Under the pieces are notes generated by a model that saw only the letters and a program-made list of their open reading frames with translations, made no database searches and had not been told where the DNA came from. DNA of 64,000 nt from Marinifilum breve. GTDB taxonomy: Bacteria; Bacteroidota; Bacteroidia; Bacteroidales; Marinifilaceae. Location of the stretch: assembly GCF_003202155.1 (NCBI RefSeq), contig NZ_QFLI01000003.1, positions 62,001-126,000 of the forward strand, given 5' to 3'. This document shows, in pieces, positions 34,389 to 42,576 of the stretch. Numbering within the stretch: position 1 is the first letter of the stretch; each line of letters opens with the position of its first letter. Made by a program: the position numbers and the translations under genes.

Positions 34389-34419
34389 ACTTTTAGCTTA
34401 AAAAAGAATCACAAACTAA

Positions 34420-34965
34420 ATGACTAAAAATGAAATCACAGCAATAAAAGATATAATAACTAATGACTTGATGAAATATAAAGGTTTCTATTTCAACCGA
34501 AATATTAGAAGAAACTTAAAAGTAGTCGAAGAATATGTAGAAGTAATTCAAGACCATATTAAAAAACTACAACCAGAAGGATATGATAAGATATCTGAAA
34601 AAATTAAGGAATATAATGAGAAGATTGAAAAGATCATTAAACCTATTAAGGATCTAGAAGAAGAGTTCAATAAACTAAAGGAAAATGGCACTGATAAAAC
34701 ACTTCTAGAAGCTGATTATTCAAATAGATTTAAAGCTCTCAATGAAGAAACTAATAAGGAAATTGAACCATTAAAAATCGAGTATAAAAAAGAGATTGAA
34801 ATATTCGAAGCTTACAATAAAGAAGTAGAAAAATTCCTATCTGAAGAAGCAGATGATATTGAATTCATCAAAATAAAAGAAGAGAATATACCTAGTGTAG
34901 TTTTGGAAGGGATAGGTTTTAATGCTTCTATTGTATTAGAAGAAATAATGGAAGAAAAAAAGTAA
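34420..34965 (+). CDS. Coiled-coil phage protein of unknown function
   Basis: 181 residues, very rich in Glu and Lys. Helical throughout with heptad-like pattern from about 35 to 145 (VVEEYVEVIQDHIKKLQ, KIKEYNEKIEKIIKPIKDLE, EEFNKLKENG). The ends are less charged (FNASIVLEEIMEEKK at the C-terminus). It has its own upstream motif shared with the sigma-like gene and its own terminator. No family recognised; a scaffold or DNA-associated role in early infection is a guess. Confidence 0.6.
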   Translation: MTKNEITAIKDIITNDLMKYKGFYFNRNIRRNLKVVEEYVEVIQDHIKKLQPEGYDKISEKIKEYNEKIEKIIKPIKDLEEEFNKLKENGTDKTLLEADYSNRFKALNEETNKEIEPLKIEYKKEIEIFEAYNKEVEKFLSEEADDIEFIKIKEENIPSVVLEGIGFNASIVLEEIMEEKK

Positions 34966-35037
34966 TTTTTTCATAAACCTTCTTTGAACTTTTAACTACA
35001 ATTTAAAATACATAACACTTTTAAAATTTTTGTTTTA

Positions 35038-35070
35038 GGTGAATATAGTATCTGCTGTATTCACCTTTTT
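35038..35070 (+). terminator. Terminator of the coiled-coil gene
   Basis: GGTGAATA (35038-35045), loop of 12, TATTCACC (35058-35065), then Ts. Confidence 0.8.
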
Positions 35071-35108
35071 TATAAAATCCTGATTAATAATTTAAACACG
35101 TAAAAAAA

Positions 35109-35438
35109 ATGAAAACAAGACAAGATATTTACAACGAAACACCTATTGAAACTTATAATGGTAAAGAGTATAAAGTCAGAAGAAGTTACCACAGGAGAAC
35201 TAATCAACTCAAAATGGAATCTTATTATGGTCTATCGAATAAGAATCTATTAGGAGCTTTAATTGTAAATGAATTTTATCCTTCAGGAGTATTAAAAAGA
35301 TATGCTGAATTATATAAGAATGGCAATTTAAAACACGTAATAGATTACTCTGAAAATGGATCTATTATAGCTGATTTACTGTTCGAATCAAACGGACAAC
35401 CTATAAAAAAGAATCCCACTATGATTGAAATTAACTAA
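35109..35438 (+). CDS. Small MORN-like repeat protein
   Basis: 109 residues with two or three degenerate MORN/YwqK-type strands (NEFYPSGVLKRYAELYKNG, NLKHVIDYSENGSII). Such repeats form small beta-hairpin stacks. Its stop overlaps the start of the methyltransferase gene, so the two are co-translated and may work together. No specific function can be assigned. Confidence 0.6.
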   Translation: MKTRQDIYNETPIETYNGKEYKVRRSYHRRTNQLKMESYYGLSNKNLLGALIVNEFYPSGVLKRYAELYKNGNLKHVIDYSENGSIIADLLFESNGQPIKKNPTMIEIN

Positions 35439-36210
35439 GAAACAGATTAAGCAACATGAAGAAGCTTTAAAGATATTAGAGAAAGACAAACTTACATTTG
35501 ATGATAAATTATTCGTCCTTGAGAATTGGCACGAAGGAGCAGAAAACAATAATGCTTTAGCAGGTGCTTTTTTCACCCCTTACGGCTTAGCAAGAGATTT
35601 CAAACTCGAAATCTATGAAGAAAACAACAGGTTAATAGATTTGTGTTCCGGTATAGGAGCCTTAAGTCTTCCCCATTATTCCTTTTGTGAATTTTATGAG
35701 ATCCAACACGATATTACTTGTATCGAATTAAACCCAAATTATATTGAAGTAGGAAAGAAAATACTACCTAATGCTAAATGGATTCAAGCCTCGGCATTAG
35801 ATTTAGACTTTCTTAAAACTTTAGGAAAGTTTGACCAGGCTATTAGTAATCCACCATTTGGTAAAATCAAAACAGCTCAAACTGTTGATTCAAACAAAGA
35901 ACTAAAATACAAAGGAGCTGAATTCGAATTCAAATTAATGGAAGTAGGCTCAAAAATTGCCGATTATGGAACCTTTTTAATACCTCAAACATCTACCCCT
36001 TTTAAATATTCAGGTGGGCAATACTTTGAAGATTTAAGAAGAGAAGATGAAGGTTCTAGACTACCTAATAAGGTTAAGAAGTTTATTAAAGAAACAGGAT
36101 TAGAATATCAATTCGGTGTAGGTGTAGATACAACCTATTATCTAGATGAATGGAAAGGTGTTAAACCAACTTGTGAAATCGTGAATTTTGATTTCAATGT
36201 ATCTACTTAG
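35425..36210 (+). CDS. N6-adenine DNA methyltransferase (orphan)
   Basis: 261 residues. FFTP (residues 49-52), SAM-binding motif I as DLCSGIG (72-78), acidic ELNP (101-104) and catalytic motif IV NPPFG (142-146) mark an N6-adenine methyltransferase. A stop at 35422 in the same frame and the lack of any other early Met force a TTG start at 35425, inside the last codons of the preceding gene, so translation is coupled. No restriction enzyme gene is near, so it probably protects phage DNA or regulates it. Target sequence unknown. Confidence 0.8.
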   Translation: MKLTKKQIKQHEEALKILEKDKLTFDDKLFVLENWHEGAENNNALAGAFFTPYGLARDFKLEIYEENNRLIDLCSGIGALSLPHYSFCEFYEIQHDITCIELNPNYIEVGKKILPNAKWIQASALDLDFLKTLGKFDQAISNPPFGKIKTAQTVDSNKELKYKGAEFEFKLMEVGSKIADYGTFLIPQTSTPFKYSGGQYFEDLRREDEGSRLPNKVKKFIKETGLEYQFGVGVDTTYYLDEWKGVKPTCEIVNFDFNVST

Positions 36211-36216
36211 AAAGAA

Positions 36217-36687
36217 CTAAATACTGGCAGCATATATTTGTGCCGCCGAAACACATAACGCTATAATAGATATAAACGTAATATAAAACCTTAAATATAT
36301 CCATTGCCTTTGACGAGAATAAATGTATTCTCTTTTTTTAGTTATATAATCAGCTTTATCAATTGGCGTTTCAAATTCTGTCCCCTTAAACGTCTCTAAT
36401 TCAGAATCCACCCAAATTGAAGCAACTAAATTATGAGCTATATCAATAAATAAAGCGATAAAAGAAGAGATAAAAGAGATTAACAATGGAATACTATTAA
36501 TCTCTCCTTTTTTATTGAATAATATTAAAACTAAAATACCTAAAATGTAATAATTAGATTTTCGAGCAACATCATTTCCATTATCGATCTTTTTTTCAAA
36601 TGTATCTTTAAGTAAATCTACATTGCTTTTTATAATCTTCTCAGCTTCTGCTTTTTCTTCTTCAGAAATTTCTTGTGGAGTATCCAT
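36217..36687 (-). CDS. Membrane protein, partner of the zinc-ribbon protein
   Basis: 156 residues. N-terminal acidic helix (1-35), then hydrophobic segments at about 48-57 and 64-85 (YYILGILVLILF; SIPLLISFISSFIALFIDIA) and 128-155 (YLRFYITFISIIALCVSAAQ). Its ATG overlaps the stop of the upstream zinc-ribbon gene (TAATG), so the two form a coupled pair. The pair is on the minus strand between rightward phage genes, which suggests independently expressed cargo. No family recognised. Confidence 0.6.
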   Translation of the reverse strand: MDTPQEISEEEKAEAEKIIKSNVDLLKDTFEKKIDNGNDVARKSNYYILGILVLILFNKKGEINSIPLLISFISSFIALFIDIAHNLVASIWVDSELETFKGTEFETPIDKADYITKKREYIYSRQRQWIYLRFYITFISIIALCVSAAQIYAASI

Positions 36688-37388
36688 TAAAATAGTACAA
36701 AATTGGGATATAAGACTATGTTATTTAATGTGAGAAAAGTATTTTCCAATCTACTTTTTAAGAATTGCCTCGACCTAAAGAGAAATCTATTATTATCAGC
36801 AAATACATTTTCCACTTTAAAATATTCTTTCCAATTATCTGTTTTATTTGACTTTATATTTAAGCTTAATAAGTTTTTAATTCGAAAATCAAGTAATAAT
36901 ATTTTAACTAATTTCTTTTTATCAGAATTACCATATAACTCTTTTCTAAATGATTGAATTACATCAATGTATTTCTGAAGTATGTCATTAAAATTAATTT
37001 CTAAATATTTCTTTAATAAGTCTTCAAAAATGATTTTTCTTAATCTTAATTTTTCAAAAAACAATTTGAATTCACTTCCAAAAAAATTAAAATCAAACAA
37101 AACAAATTTATTAACCGAACTATATTTTAATTTATTAAATAAACGAAGTTTAATATTAAGAGTAACTAACTCAATTCTACATTTCAATTCATATGAAAGA
37201 CTTTCTTTCATTTGATCTAATCTGCTTTTGTTTTCTTGAGTCCAGACATAATCGGTAAGAACCGTTGAATTATCTTCTGGTGGTGGCGTTGGTTGACATT
37301 TGGGACACAAATTAGTTTCTAATTCAACATTCTGGCTATCAGAATTCTGAACATTCAAATAATATGTACCACAAGTTTTACAACGCAT
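36687..37388 (-). CDS. Zinc-ribbon helical protein, partner of the membrane protein
   Basis: 233 residues. The N-terminus has two Cys pairs of a zinc ribbon (RCKTCGTYY at 2-10 and LCPKCQP at about 28-34), then a long helical, strongly basic and hydrophobic domain (KCRIELVTLNIKLRLFNKL, KKLVKILLLDFRIKNLLSL). No known family. It is translationally coupled to the downstream membrane protein. The layout, a small sensor-like domain plus a membrane partner within a prophage, recalls two-component anti-phage systems, but there is no direct evidence. Confidence 0.6.
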   Translation of the reverse strand: MRCKTCGTYYLNVQNSDSQNVELETNLCPKCQPTPPPEDNSTVLTDYVWTQENKSRLDQMKESLSYELKCRIELVTLNIKLRLFNKLKYSSVNKFVLFDFNFFGSEFKLFFEKLRLRKIIFEDLLKKYLEINFNDILQKYIDVIQSFRKELYGNSDKKKLVKILLLDFRIKNLLSLNIKSNKTDNWKEYFKVENVFADNNRFLFRSRQFLKSRLENTFLTLNNIVLYPNFVLF

Positions 37389-37528
37389 ATATCTAAGTTG
37401 GCACTATTGACCAACAAAAAACATGACAAAAATCAGACTTGTAATCTTCCAATTCAGATATTGATGGAATCAAAAGAAATGTTGATGATTGAATCGATAA
37501 GACATATAAAAAAACAACAAGTAAAAAA

Positions 37529-37957
37529 TTGCTTAAACTATTACTAACCCGAACAGATTACAATGAAGAACAAACAATAGGACAACTATTAGTCTATTTG
37601 GATGATGATTTAATTCAAGGATTTCACACCTTAGAATTACCTTGGAAAGAAAATAAAAAGTGCGTTTCCTGTATCCCTGAAGGAGAATATAAAATAGGTC
37701 TATGGAACACACAAAAATTCCCAAACACATTTGAAATCAAAAATGTTCCGAACCGCACTAACATCCTTATTCATAAAGGAAATTTCAATACAAACACTTT
37801 AGGATGTGTTCTTTTAGGACTAGATAAAAAGGATCTAAATCAAGATGGATTATTAGATATTACAGATAGCGGTGAAGCAATGGATCATTTAAATGAATTG
37901 ATTCGTGATTTAATCTCTGAAGGCGAAGATGCTTTTATTAAGATAAGGTCGAACTAA
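37529..37957 (+). CDS. DUF5675 protein, candidate endolysin
   Basis: 142 residues. DUF5675 features: CIPEGEYKIG, NILIHKGNF, TLGCVLLG, a compact beta domain with His and Cys residues; members occur in phage lysis modules of Bacteroidota and are likely peptidoglycan-cutting enzymes. No ATG is available after the in-frame stop at 37490, so TTG 37529 is the likely start. A 27-codon frame (ATG 37464 to TAA 37547) overlaps this start and could couple translation. ATTGAATCGATAA (37488-37500) lies just upstream. No signal peptide is seen, which fits a holin-dependent lysin. The holin is 26 kb away. Confidence 0.65.
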   Translation: MLKLLLTRTDYNEEQTIGQLLVYLDDDLIQGFHTLELPWKENKKCVSCIPEGEYKIGLWNTQKFPNTFEIKNVPNRTNILIHKGNFNTNTLGCVLLGLDKKDLNQDGLLDITDSGEAMDHLNELIRDLISEGEDAFIKIRSN

Positions 37958-37997
37958 AGAAACCCAAGCACATTTTTATGAACTTAAAAGCACATAA

Positions 37998-38028
37998 AAA
38001 GCCTGTTAGTAGATTCCTAACAGGCTTT
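37998..38028. terminator. Bidirectional terminator
   Basis: A 12-bp perfect stem AAAGCCTGTTAG (37998-38009), loop of 7, CTAACAGGCTTT (38017-38028), between the convergent lysin gene and the hypothetical gene at 38072. Confidence 0.85.
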
Positions 38029-38071
38029 AATTTTCTATCCTCATATATAGAAAGTCCATCATATTTAAAGT

Positions 38072-38383
38072 TTAAACTATATTTACATACCTTAAATTAT
38101 TAAATGCTTTTTCATCTATATAATCAGGTATTTTGTTCTTACATATATACTTGTCAACAATCATACTATCATGTTCATCTAAAAATTCCCAACAAAAGTA
38201 CTTATCAACTTTAAATATAGTATCATAAAACAGTTCATTTCCTTCTTTCGTATTTAGTAATTCATCTAATACAATAGGTTCTTTTCTTTGTCTGTTAATT
38301 TCTTCTAACACTTCCTCAACCAACTCACTACAAACATATTGATAACCTGTTCTTACTTCTTTCATTTCTAATTTCAATTCCAT
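38072..38383 (-). CDS. Phage protein of unknown function
   Basis: 103 residues, mainly helical and acidic (ELVEEVLEEINRQRKEPIVL, WEFLDEHDSMIVDKY). It lies 45 bases downstream of the 237-residue gene, same strand, and ends near a strong terminator. No family recognised; it may be the second gene of a two-gene cargo unit. Confidence 0.5.
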   Translation of the reverse strand: MELKLEMKEVRTGYQYVCSELVEEVLEEINRQRKEPIVLDELLNTKEGNELFYDTIFKVDKYFCWEFLDEHDSMIVDKYICKNKIPDYIDEKAFNNLRYVNIV

Positions 38384-38428
38384 ACTATTCTATCTTAATA
38401 TTTAACATTTAGCCACTTACACACTACC

Positions 38429-39142
38429 TTAAGCAATTATTTTATAAGATTCTGCTTTCTCATACATAAAATCATATTCATTAGATAGAGATATTATTCT
38501 ATTACCATACTCTTCCAAAAAACTTTTTATAACAGGTATCATTTGATCCTCACAATAAGAACACTTTTTAACTAATTTATACTCTAATTCTTTAAGCAAC
38601 ATTGAATCCATACGATCTAAATATCTAAGCTTAGATTTCAATTCTGAATCGTATTCCACAGCTGTTTTAAATATTTTTTCAAATTCAGAACTGTTAAGGC
38701 TCCAATTCACATTTGGTTGAACTGTTTTATTGTATTGAGCAGTAAATTTTTCAGCAATTTCTTTAATCCTTTTAGGGTCAACATTAACGCACGAATCTTC
38801 TATAATTTCATAATTATTTAACAAAATTTCATTTACAACTTCTAAAGTACGTCTCACAATATTAGTTTCTTTCGATATACCAACATATTCAAACCTTTTA
38901 ATTATATCTGAATTGATGAATTCTTTCAAATCACTATAACTGGAATAATTATTGAAAGCATAAAAAATATTTGATGAAATCGTATTATGGGTATTCTTTG
39001 AATTTTCAATTAAAGTATCTAATGAATATTTTATATCGTTAGATACATTCGAAGTTAAGTTCTTTATATACTCCAATCGCTCTGTGTATTTCTTTGTTTT
39101 TGCTACTACTAATTCTGCTACTGTTTTTAATTCTTTGTTCAT
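38429..39142 (-). CDS. Helical phage protein of unknown function
   Basis: 237 residues, helical through most of its length. It has a Cys pair KKCSYCEDQM at about 193-202 and a Lys/Thr-rich N-terminus (LKTVAELVVAKTKKYTERLE). It stands alone after the AbiH operon terminator, with a 300-base upstream gap, so it is likely transcribed from its own promoter. No recognised domain. Its place among cargo genes suggests an accessory role. Confidence 0.5.
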   Translation of the reverse strand: MNKELKTVAELVVAKTKKYTERLEYIKNLTSNVSNDIKYSLDTLIENSKNTHNTISSNIFYAFNNYSSYSDLKEFINSDIIKRFEYVGISKETNIVRRTLEVVNEILLNNYEIIEDSCVNVDPKRIKEIAEKFTAQYNKTVQPNVNWSLNSSEFEKIFKTAVEYDSELKSKLRYLDRMDSMLLKELEYKLVKKCSYCEDQMIPVIKSFLEEYGNRIISLSNEYDFMYEKAESYKIIA

Positions 39143-39443
39143 AGTTTTATATTTTAAAATTTAACATGTAAATAACTTGAACAACCATAAGAACAAAAAA
39201 TTTATTTCCCAATGAATAAAAACTCAAAAAACACCTTTCACATTCGTAACAAACCATATTTCAATAGAATAAAATTTTTAAAAATTCTTTTCTATTTAAC
39301 AGCACTTTTTTGTAAAATTTCAAAATCCGATCAAAATCTTAATTTTAATAATTTATTATGTTTCTTTTGTGCGTTTTTTAGGGCATAAAAAAGGTGAATC
39401 TTTTAATTCACCTTTTCAAATAGTATGTAATAGTATTGGATAT
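39143..39443. other. Non-coding gap with terminator and probable promoter
   Basis: 301 bases, very A/T-rich, no gene. It contains the AbiH operon terminator (39389-39416) and, on the minus strand, must hold the promoter of the 237-residue gene. I see no clear match to the host promoter consensus. Confidence 0.5.
39389..39416 (-). terminator. Terminator of the AbiH operon
   Basis: AAAAGGTGAAT (39389-39399), loop of 6, ATTCACCTTTT (39406-39416), with a minus-strand T-run (TTTTTT). It follows the stop of the last gene (39444). Confidence 0.85.
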
Positions 39444-40469
39444 TTAATTTCTCGATTTTTCTTCAACAGAATCCAAATACCCCAAAAACACCTTCCCTAA
39501 ATCGGACAAATAAAAATCATCGACATAACCAATATTAGTCTTATTAGTTCGAGTACTTTCAACTAATCCATCAAGAATTAAACTTCTCATTTCAGAAGAT
39601 TCTTTATGATATCTATAATCATCCAAGTCTATCAGTTCCATCATATTTACCAAAGCTTTATTTTTAGATACTTTATCCAAGTAAATCAGTTCGCCTTTTA
39701 GTAAACTAATACCTTTCTCTTCAAGATAAGATTGTAAATCTGTATTCTCAAACGAAATATCACTAGCTAAATCTTCAATTACTCTTCCTCTCGTTATTAC
39801 CTCACTTTCCGCTTTTCTTAACTTCTCCGATAAATCTTTAACTTCGTTTTCTTTTTTGGATTTAATCGATTTCTCATCAAATAGTTCTTTTTTACATTCA
39901 CCATGCTCTCGTTTTTCTTGATTAAGTTCGGTTTTTAGTTTTTCATTTTCACTTGTTAATTCTTCATTCTCCCTATCAAGAATTAATTTATCATCTTTTT
40001 CTTTTTTTAATTCTTCTCTTATTAGATATAAAGATTTATCTAAACCTTCAAACTCTTCAGTCCTTTTAATCCTATAAGTACTAGTACGCTCATAAATATT
40101 AGGCAACACTCTATCCTGATAAATCCCACTTATATATTTAGTAAAAGCCATAAAGATGAATGTTATTAACATCACGAAAATTGTAATAAAAACACAAAAA
40201 ATCAGATCCCACTTATAACCAGAAAAATCATAACCGAAGATTTCAGCTTTAAATACTTGTAATGAAACTAATTTCAATTCGGCAATCCTATCAGGTAATT
40301 TTGTATCTGAATCAAAATTGAAAAAGGTATAAACCAGCTCCCAATTACGAACCAACCAAACTAATATTAATGTTCCGAAAAATGGATTGGTTGATTTAGT
40401 TTGAAGATTATAAGCAAATGATTTTACTACTTCATTTTCCTTAAAAAGTGATGTTAAGAATTTTCTCAT
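39444..40469 (-). CDS. Membrane coiled-coil protein B of the AbiH operon
   Basis: 341 residues, a paralogue of the 270-residue neighbour. Shared layout: NPFFGTLILVWLVRNWELVY (28-47) as first membrane segment, a second at about 95-118 (FITIFVMLITFIFMAF), a charged coiled coil at about 150-225, and a C-terminal winged-helix-like end (DFYLSDLGKVFLGYLDS). No characterised family recognised. The topology, two membrane helices carrying a large cytosolic stalk and a terminal domain, resembles membrane effector or sensor proteins of defence systems. It is the last gene of the operon, 46 bases after its paralogue. Confidence 0.7.
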   Translation of the reverse strand: MRKFLTSLFKENEVVKSFAYNLQTKSTNPFFGTLILVWLVRNWELVYTFFNFDSDTKLPDRIAELKLVSLQVFKAEIFGYDFSGYKWDLIFCVFITIFVMLITFIFMAFTKYISGIYQDRVLPNIYERTSTYRIKRTEEFEGLDKSLYLIREELKKEKDDKLILDRENEELTSENEKLKTELNQEKREHGECKKELFDEKSIKSKKENEVKDLSEKLRKAESEVITRGRVIEDLASDISFENTDLQSYLEEKGISLLKGELIYLDKVSKNKALVNMMELIDLDDYRYHKESSEMRSLILDGLVESTRTNKTNIGYVDDFYLSDLGKVFLGYLDSVEEKSRN

Positions 40470-40515
40470 AAGTAATTAGTATCTAAGCATAAAACTCTGA
40501 TCAATACAAAAGCAT

Positions 40516-41328
40516 CTAATTTTTTGAATTTACAATTGTGTAGTATCTTAAATATCTTTTTCCAAAATCCGTAAGAATATAGAAATCTGGAATTACGACA
40601 TTCCCTTTTTCCATTTTTCTATCAATTAGTTCATACTTTAATAAAGTTACAAGTATAGGACTAGGAGGTAATGGTTCTCCTTTCTTAATCAGAATCATAT
40701 GTCGAATATAACTTTCCAAGTCTTTATTTGTGCCAATCCCTGACATAAAAGCTTCGATTTTTGCTTCATCCCTAACAAGAGAGTTTTCTAATGAAGTTTT
40801 TTCAATCTCCTTAAAAGAAGACTCCATCCTTTGTTTTAATTTATTAACCTCTCCCTCAGCTTCTAACCTTAATTCTTTTTCTGCTTGGTAATTCTTTTTT
40901 ATTCCTCTCCAATCATCTTCCAGATCAAGATACTTCTTCTTTGTTACGATCTTAGAATCTCCATTTAAACTATGAATCCAAGGCAATATCTTCTCTTCAT
41001 ATCGCTCGCTAATAAACCTTGAAAAACCAAGGAATACATACGTAAGTACTAAAACACCAAAAGCTATCAAAACACATAAAAGTAAATTCCATACAAAGCC
41101 CCATCCATCTAGGTATTTAGCAATAAACTCTACCTTTTTATCTAATTTTGTTTTCTCATCGAAATTAAATACCGTATAGACCAACTTCCAATTATGAAAT
41201 AGCCATACAATGATAAGGGTTCCGAAAAATGGATTGGTAGTTTTTGTTTTGAAGTTGTCCAATACTGAATCAACAACATCATTCTTTTTAAAATATTTAG
41301 TAAAATTCATAGAGTCAACTTTTTCCAA
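40516..41328 (-). CDS. Membrane coiled-coil protein A of the AbiH operon
   Basis: 270 residues. NPFFGTLIIVWLFHNWKLVY (32-51) matches its downstream paralogue almost word for word; the second membrane segment is at about 80-105 (LLLCVLIAFGVLVLTYVFLG), a shorter coiled coil at about 140-185, and a C-terminal wHTH-like end (DFYILTDFGKRYLRYY). The start overlaps the preceding membrane gene by 14 bases. Tandem duplication within one operon followed by coiled-coil length change is the simplest history. Function unknown. Confidence 0.7.
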   Translation of the reverse strand: MEKVDSMNFTKYFKKNDVVDSVLDNFKTKTTNPFFGTLIIVWLFHNWKLVYTVFNFDEKTKLDKKVEFIAKYLDGWGFVWNLLLCVLIAFGVLVLTYVFLGFSRFISERYEEKILPWIHSLNGDSKIVTKKKYLDLEDDWRGIKKNYQAEKELRLEAEGEVNKLKQRMESSFKEIEKTSLENSLVRDEAKIEAFMSGIGTNKDLESYIRHMILIKKGEPLPPSPILVTLLKYELIDRKMEKGNVVIPDFYILTDFGKRYLRYYTIVNSKN

Positions 41329-42559
41329 TTAGAGTTTTAATTACATCTTTCATTAAATCTTTATTTTCACTTGTAAATATTATAGGGTTAGAAAAGATCC
41401 CAACGAAAGCCCAAATAACATATAAAACTGTTAAAAGTGATTGGATGTAATCATCTATCTTGACATTGGTGTATAGCTTCAAAGAGACAACCACCAGAAT
41501 AGGTAGAGTTAAATATAGAGCAAGGAAAATGTAATGGTAATATTTCACACTCTTAACACCAATTTTATTAGGTGCTGATTCACTTTTAGGTAGATCTGAT
41601 AAATTTCCCTTTAAAAAAACATTAAGGTAATTGATTAAATGTTTTATGAGAGAATCCATATTGGACTCTTGATTCTTAATAAAATCAACTGTTATACTCC
41701 AAAAATGATTAGCAGTTTTATCAAAATCATGCGACAAATTATTATCAATAATGTTTTCATTTAATTTTTCAGGGTAATCTCTTATCAGGCCAGAAATTAT
41801 AAGCAATTTATCTGAGAGATTTATTACATCTCCATGATCAAGAAAACTATCTTTATTAATATTTTCAATATTTTCTAGTACGATCAATAAATGATAAATA
41901 ATTTCAATTCGTATGTTGCTTGAATAACTATATTTACTTGGTGCTAATTTTTCAATTGGAATATTAACGACAAATATTATAACAGCAGCAGTTAGAAATG
42001 TTAATAGTATAGCAATAGGAAGAAAGAGATAAAAAACACTGAAACCTTCAATAAATTCCCTAATAAATTCAAGGTTTAATCCAATTATATTTCCTAATAT
42101 GCCCAAAAGGATGTAACAAACAATAAAAATAAACAATCTATATTTCTTCTCCCCTCTAGAATATTTATAAACTGAAGAATACTTCGGGGTACCATCATAA
42201 TAATCAGCATAATCATTCTTTCCGAAAATTGTTTTTATGAGAAACACAGAGGCAATTCCAAATCCCAATGAAATTAAAATTATTTGAGTTTCATCTATAA
42301 AAATTCTATTGCTAAAAAAATAGTCTTCTAAAAAACATGACAACACATAAGATTCATACAAAACAAAAGGTATCGCTCCTAATATCAATGAAATAGTAAT
42401 TGATAACAATAAATAATCTCTACTTTTATATTTTTCTATATCCAACATACTTATCCTAGATAACTTTTTGACATTATCTTCATCTAGATCAATAACTTTA
42501 GGATACACATTTGTAATTAATTTGTATAATTTATCAAATTTATGGTTTCGTTCACTCAT
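41315..42559 (-). CDS. Multi-pass membrane protein of the AbiH operon
   Basis: 414 residues with about six hydrophobic segments: two near 35-115 (YLLLSITISLILGAIPFVLY; ILISLGFGIASVFLIKTIF), two near 135-200 (IFIVCYILLGILGNIIGLNL; VFYLFLPIAILLTFLTAAVI), and two near the C-terminus (FLALYLTLPILVVVSLKLY; LTVLYVIWAFVGIFSNPIIF). A soluble helical domain of about 120 residues lies between helix 4 and helix 5. No family recognised. It starts 17 bases after the AbiH stop and overlaps the next gene by 14 bases, so it is made together with them. Confidence 0.7.
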   Translation of the reverse strand: MSERNHKFDKLYKLITNVYPKVIDLDEDNVKKLSRISMLDIEKYKSRDYLLLSITISLILGAIPFVLYESYVLSCFLEDYFFSNRIFIDETQIILISLGFGIASVFLIKTIFGKNDYADYYDGTPKYSSVYKYSRGEKKYRLFIFIVCYILLGILGNIIGLNLEFIREFIEGFSVFYLFLPIAILLTFLTAAVIIFVVNIPIEKLAPSKYSYSSNIRIEIIYHLLIVLENIENINKDSFLDHGDVINLSDKLLIISGLIRDYPEKLNENIIDNNLSHDFDKTANHFWSITVDFIKNQESNMDSLIKHLINYLNVFLKGNLSDLPKSESAPNKIGVKSVKYYHYIFLALYLTLPILVVVSLKLYTNVKIDDYIQSLLTVLYVIWAFVGIFSNPIIFTSENKDLMKDVIKTLIGKS

Positions 42560-42576
42560 TAATAAATATTATTATC

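Noticed and set aside
36703-37215. Plus-strand frames antisense to the zinc-ribbon gene
   Set aside because: Phe/Leu/Asn/Lys-rich noise from A/T-rich DNA, against a minus-strand frame with two Cys pairs and TAATG coupling.
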